A stretch of DNA of 64,000 nucleotides from Ochotona curzoniae (Eukaryota; Chordata; Mammalia; Lagomorpha; Ochotonidae), in NCBI RefSeq assembly GCF_017591425.1, contig NW_024466413.1:1116001-1180000 (forward strand), in the 5' to 3' direction. Positions 63,789 through 64,000 of the stretch are shown in pieces. Position 1 is the stretch's first letter. Each line of letters starts with the position of its first letter. A program made the position numbers and the translations under genes. Below the pieces are notes generated by a model. That model made no database searches, was not told where the DNA came from, and saw only the letters and a program-made list of their open reading frames with translations.

Positions 63789-64000
63789 CCTGTCCATGAT
63801 CTTTCTCTTCTCCCACACCTCTCCTTAGTGGCCTTTAGGTCATATGACTGTCTCTCTCCATCCAATCATCTTCATCCCCATTTTTTGAAGATTTTCTTGG
63901 CTGGTTCGTTATATTTCTTAGTCGATATACCATCCTCATAGAGGACCCTTCCTGCATCCCTGGCTGCAGGTTCCCAATGTCCTCTCCTCTAATGGTCTTT
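63789..64000 (-). mobile_element. internal 3' end of the same endogenous retrovirus (cut by window edge)
   Basis: Immediately before the LTR on the minus strand lies a purine-rich stretch ('ctaaggagaggtgtgggaga' and 'agaaagatcatgg'), as expected for a polypurine tract. Beyond it a minus-strand frame stays open from the window edge to a TAA at 63835-63837, about 55 codons. I cannot assign this to a named viral gene. Confidence 0.55.

Noticed and set aside
48901..64000. First exon or promoter of the downstream neighbour (FAM135B in human order)
   Set aside because: In human the neighbour's 5' end is tens of kb beyond the COL22A1 end; I saw no CpG island or matching coding sequence here.
1..64000. 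CRISPR array, operon, riboswitch or other prokaryotic feature
   Set aside because: The window is clearly vertebrate split-gene sequence with SINEs and LINEs; all short arrays seen are microsatellites or minisatellites.
1..64000. tRNA or rRNA genes
   Set aside because: tRNA-like sequence occurs only as the heads of CSINE retroposons; no intact cloverleaf gene was recognised.

Overview
The window is mammalian genomic DNA carrying the 3' part of a split collagen gene. I read it as the last 18 coding exons and the 3' UTR of COL22A1 (type XXII collagen alpha-1 chain, a FACIT) on the + strand, followed by about 15 kb of intergenic sequence. The organism is very probably a lagomorph, and a pika (Ochotona) is my best guess. 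The reason is the many copies, in both orientations, of the tRNA-derived CSINE family, with its 'cctagtggttaaa' type head, 'cccatatgg...' box, 'gtggcctgggaaagcag' core and 'aataaataaaatctt' tail. Lagomorph-type LINE-1 3' ends with a G-rich tract are also present. The species call is inference from repeats, not from a database match.

Gene layout: positions 1-1714 are intron. The exons lie at 1715-1768, 3216-3269, 7473-7526, 16382-16435, 18750-18803, 22197-22250, 24521-24565, 25139-25192, 26662-26715, 32629-32682, 34773-34844, 36183-36218, 37580-37624, 39709-39888, 41416-41482, 43548-43730, 45495-45572 and 47745-47932 (TAG stop at 47930-47932). Together they encode 459 residues. First come 96 uninterrupted Gly-X-Y triplets (end of a COL2-type domain). 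Then comes an amphipathic non-collagenous hinge of about 41 residues, then a COL1 domain of about 106 residues with two imperfections, and last a short tail with a C-x4-C pair. The first 14 exons all begin with a whole Gly codon and are multiples of 9 bp (nine are the ancestral 54 bp). Split codons appear only from the hinge onward. One intron uses a GC donor. The 3' UTR runs from 47933 to about 48,900 with three candidate poly(A) signals.

Introns and flank: introns are loaded with CSINEs, LINE-1 pieces in both orientations (8.3-11.4 kb, 12.8-14.3 kb, 28.8-31.6 kb), an MLT1-like LTR with a nested SINE (26.9-27.6 kb), MIR relics and simple repeats. After the gene, 48.9-64 kb holds only repeats, possible conserved non-coding sequence and no recognisable gene. 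An endogenous retrovirus LTR of class II (IAP/ERVK) type, minus strand, starts near the right edge and runs out of the window.

The observations I consider most worth checking are: a 9-bp minisatellite that encodes Gly-X-Y repeats in the sense frame directly behind a splice-acceptor-like site (19.5 kb); a 101-bp inverted pair placed in a late intron and in the 3' UTR (44.4 / 48.5 kb); the GC-AG intron (36.2 kb); and an unassigned poly(A)-tailed retroelement-like block with degenerate tandem units (33.4-34.5 kb).
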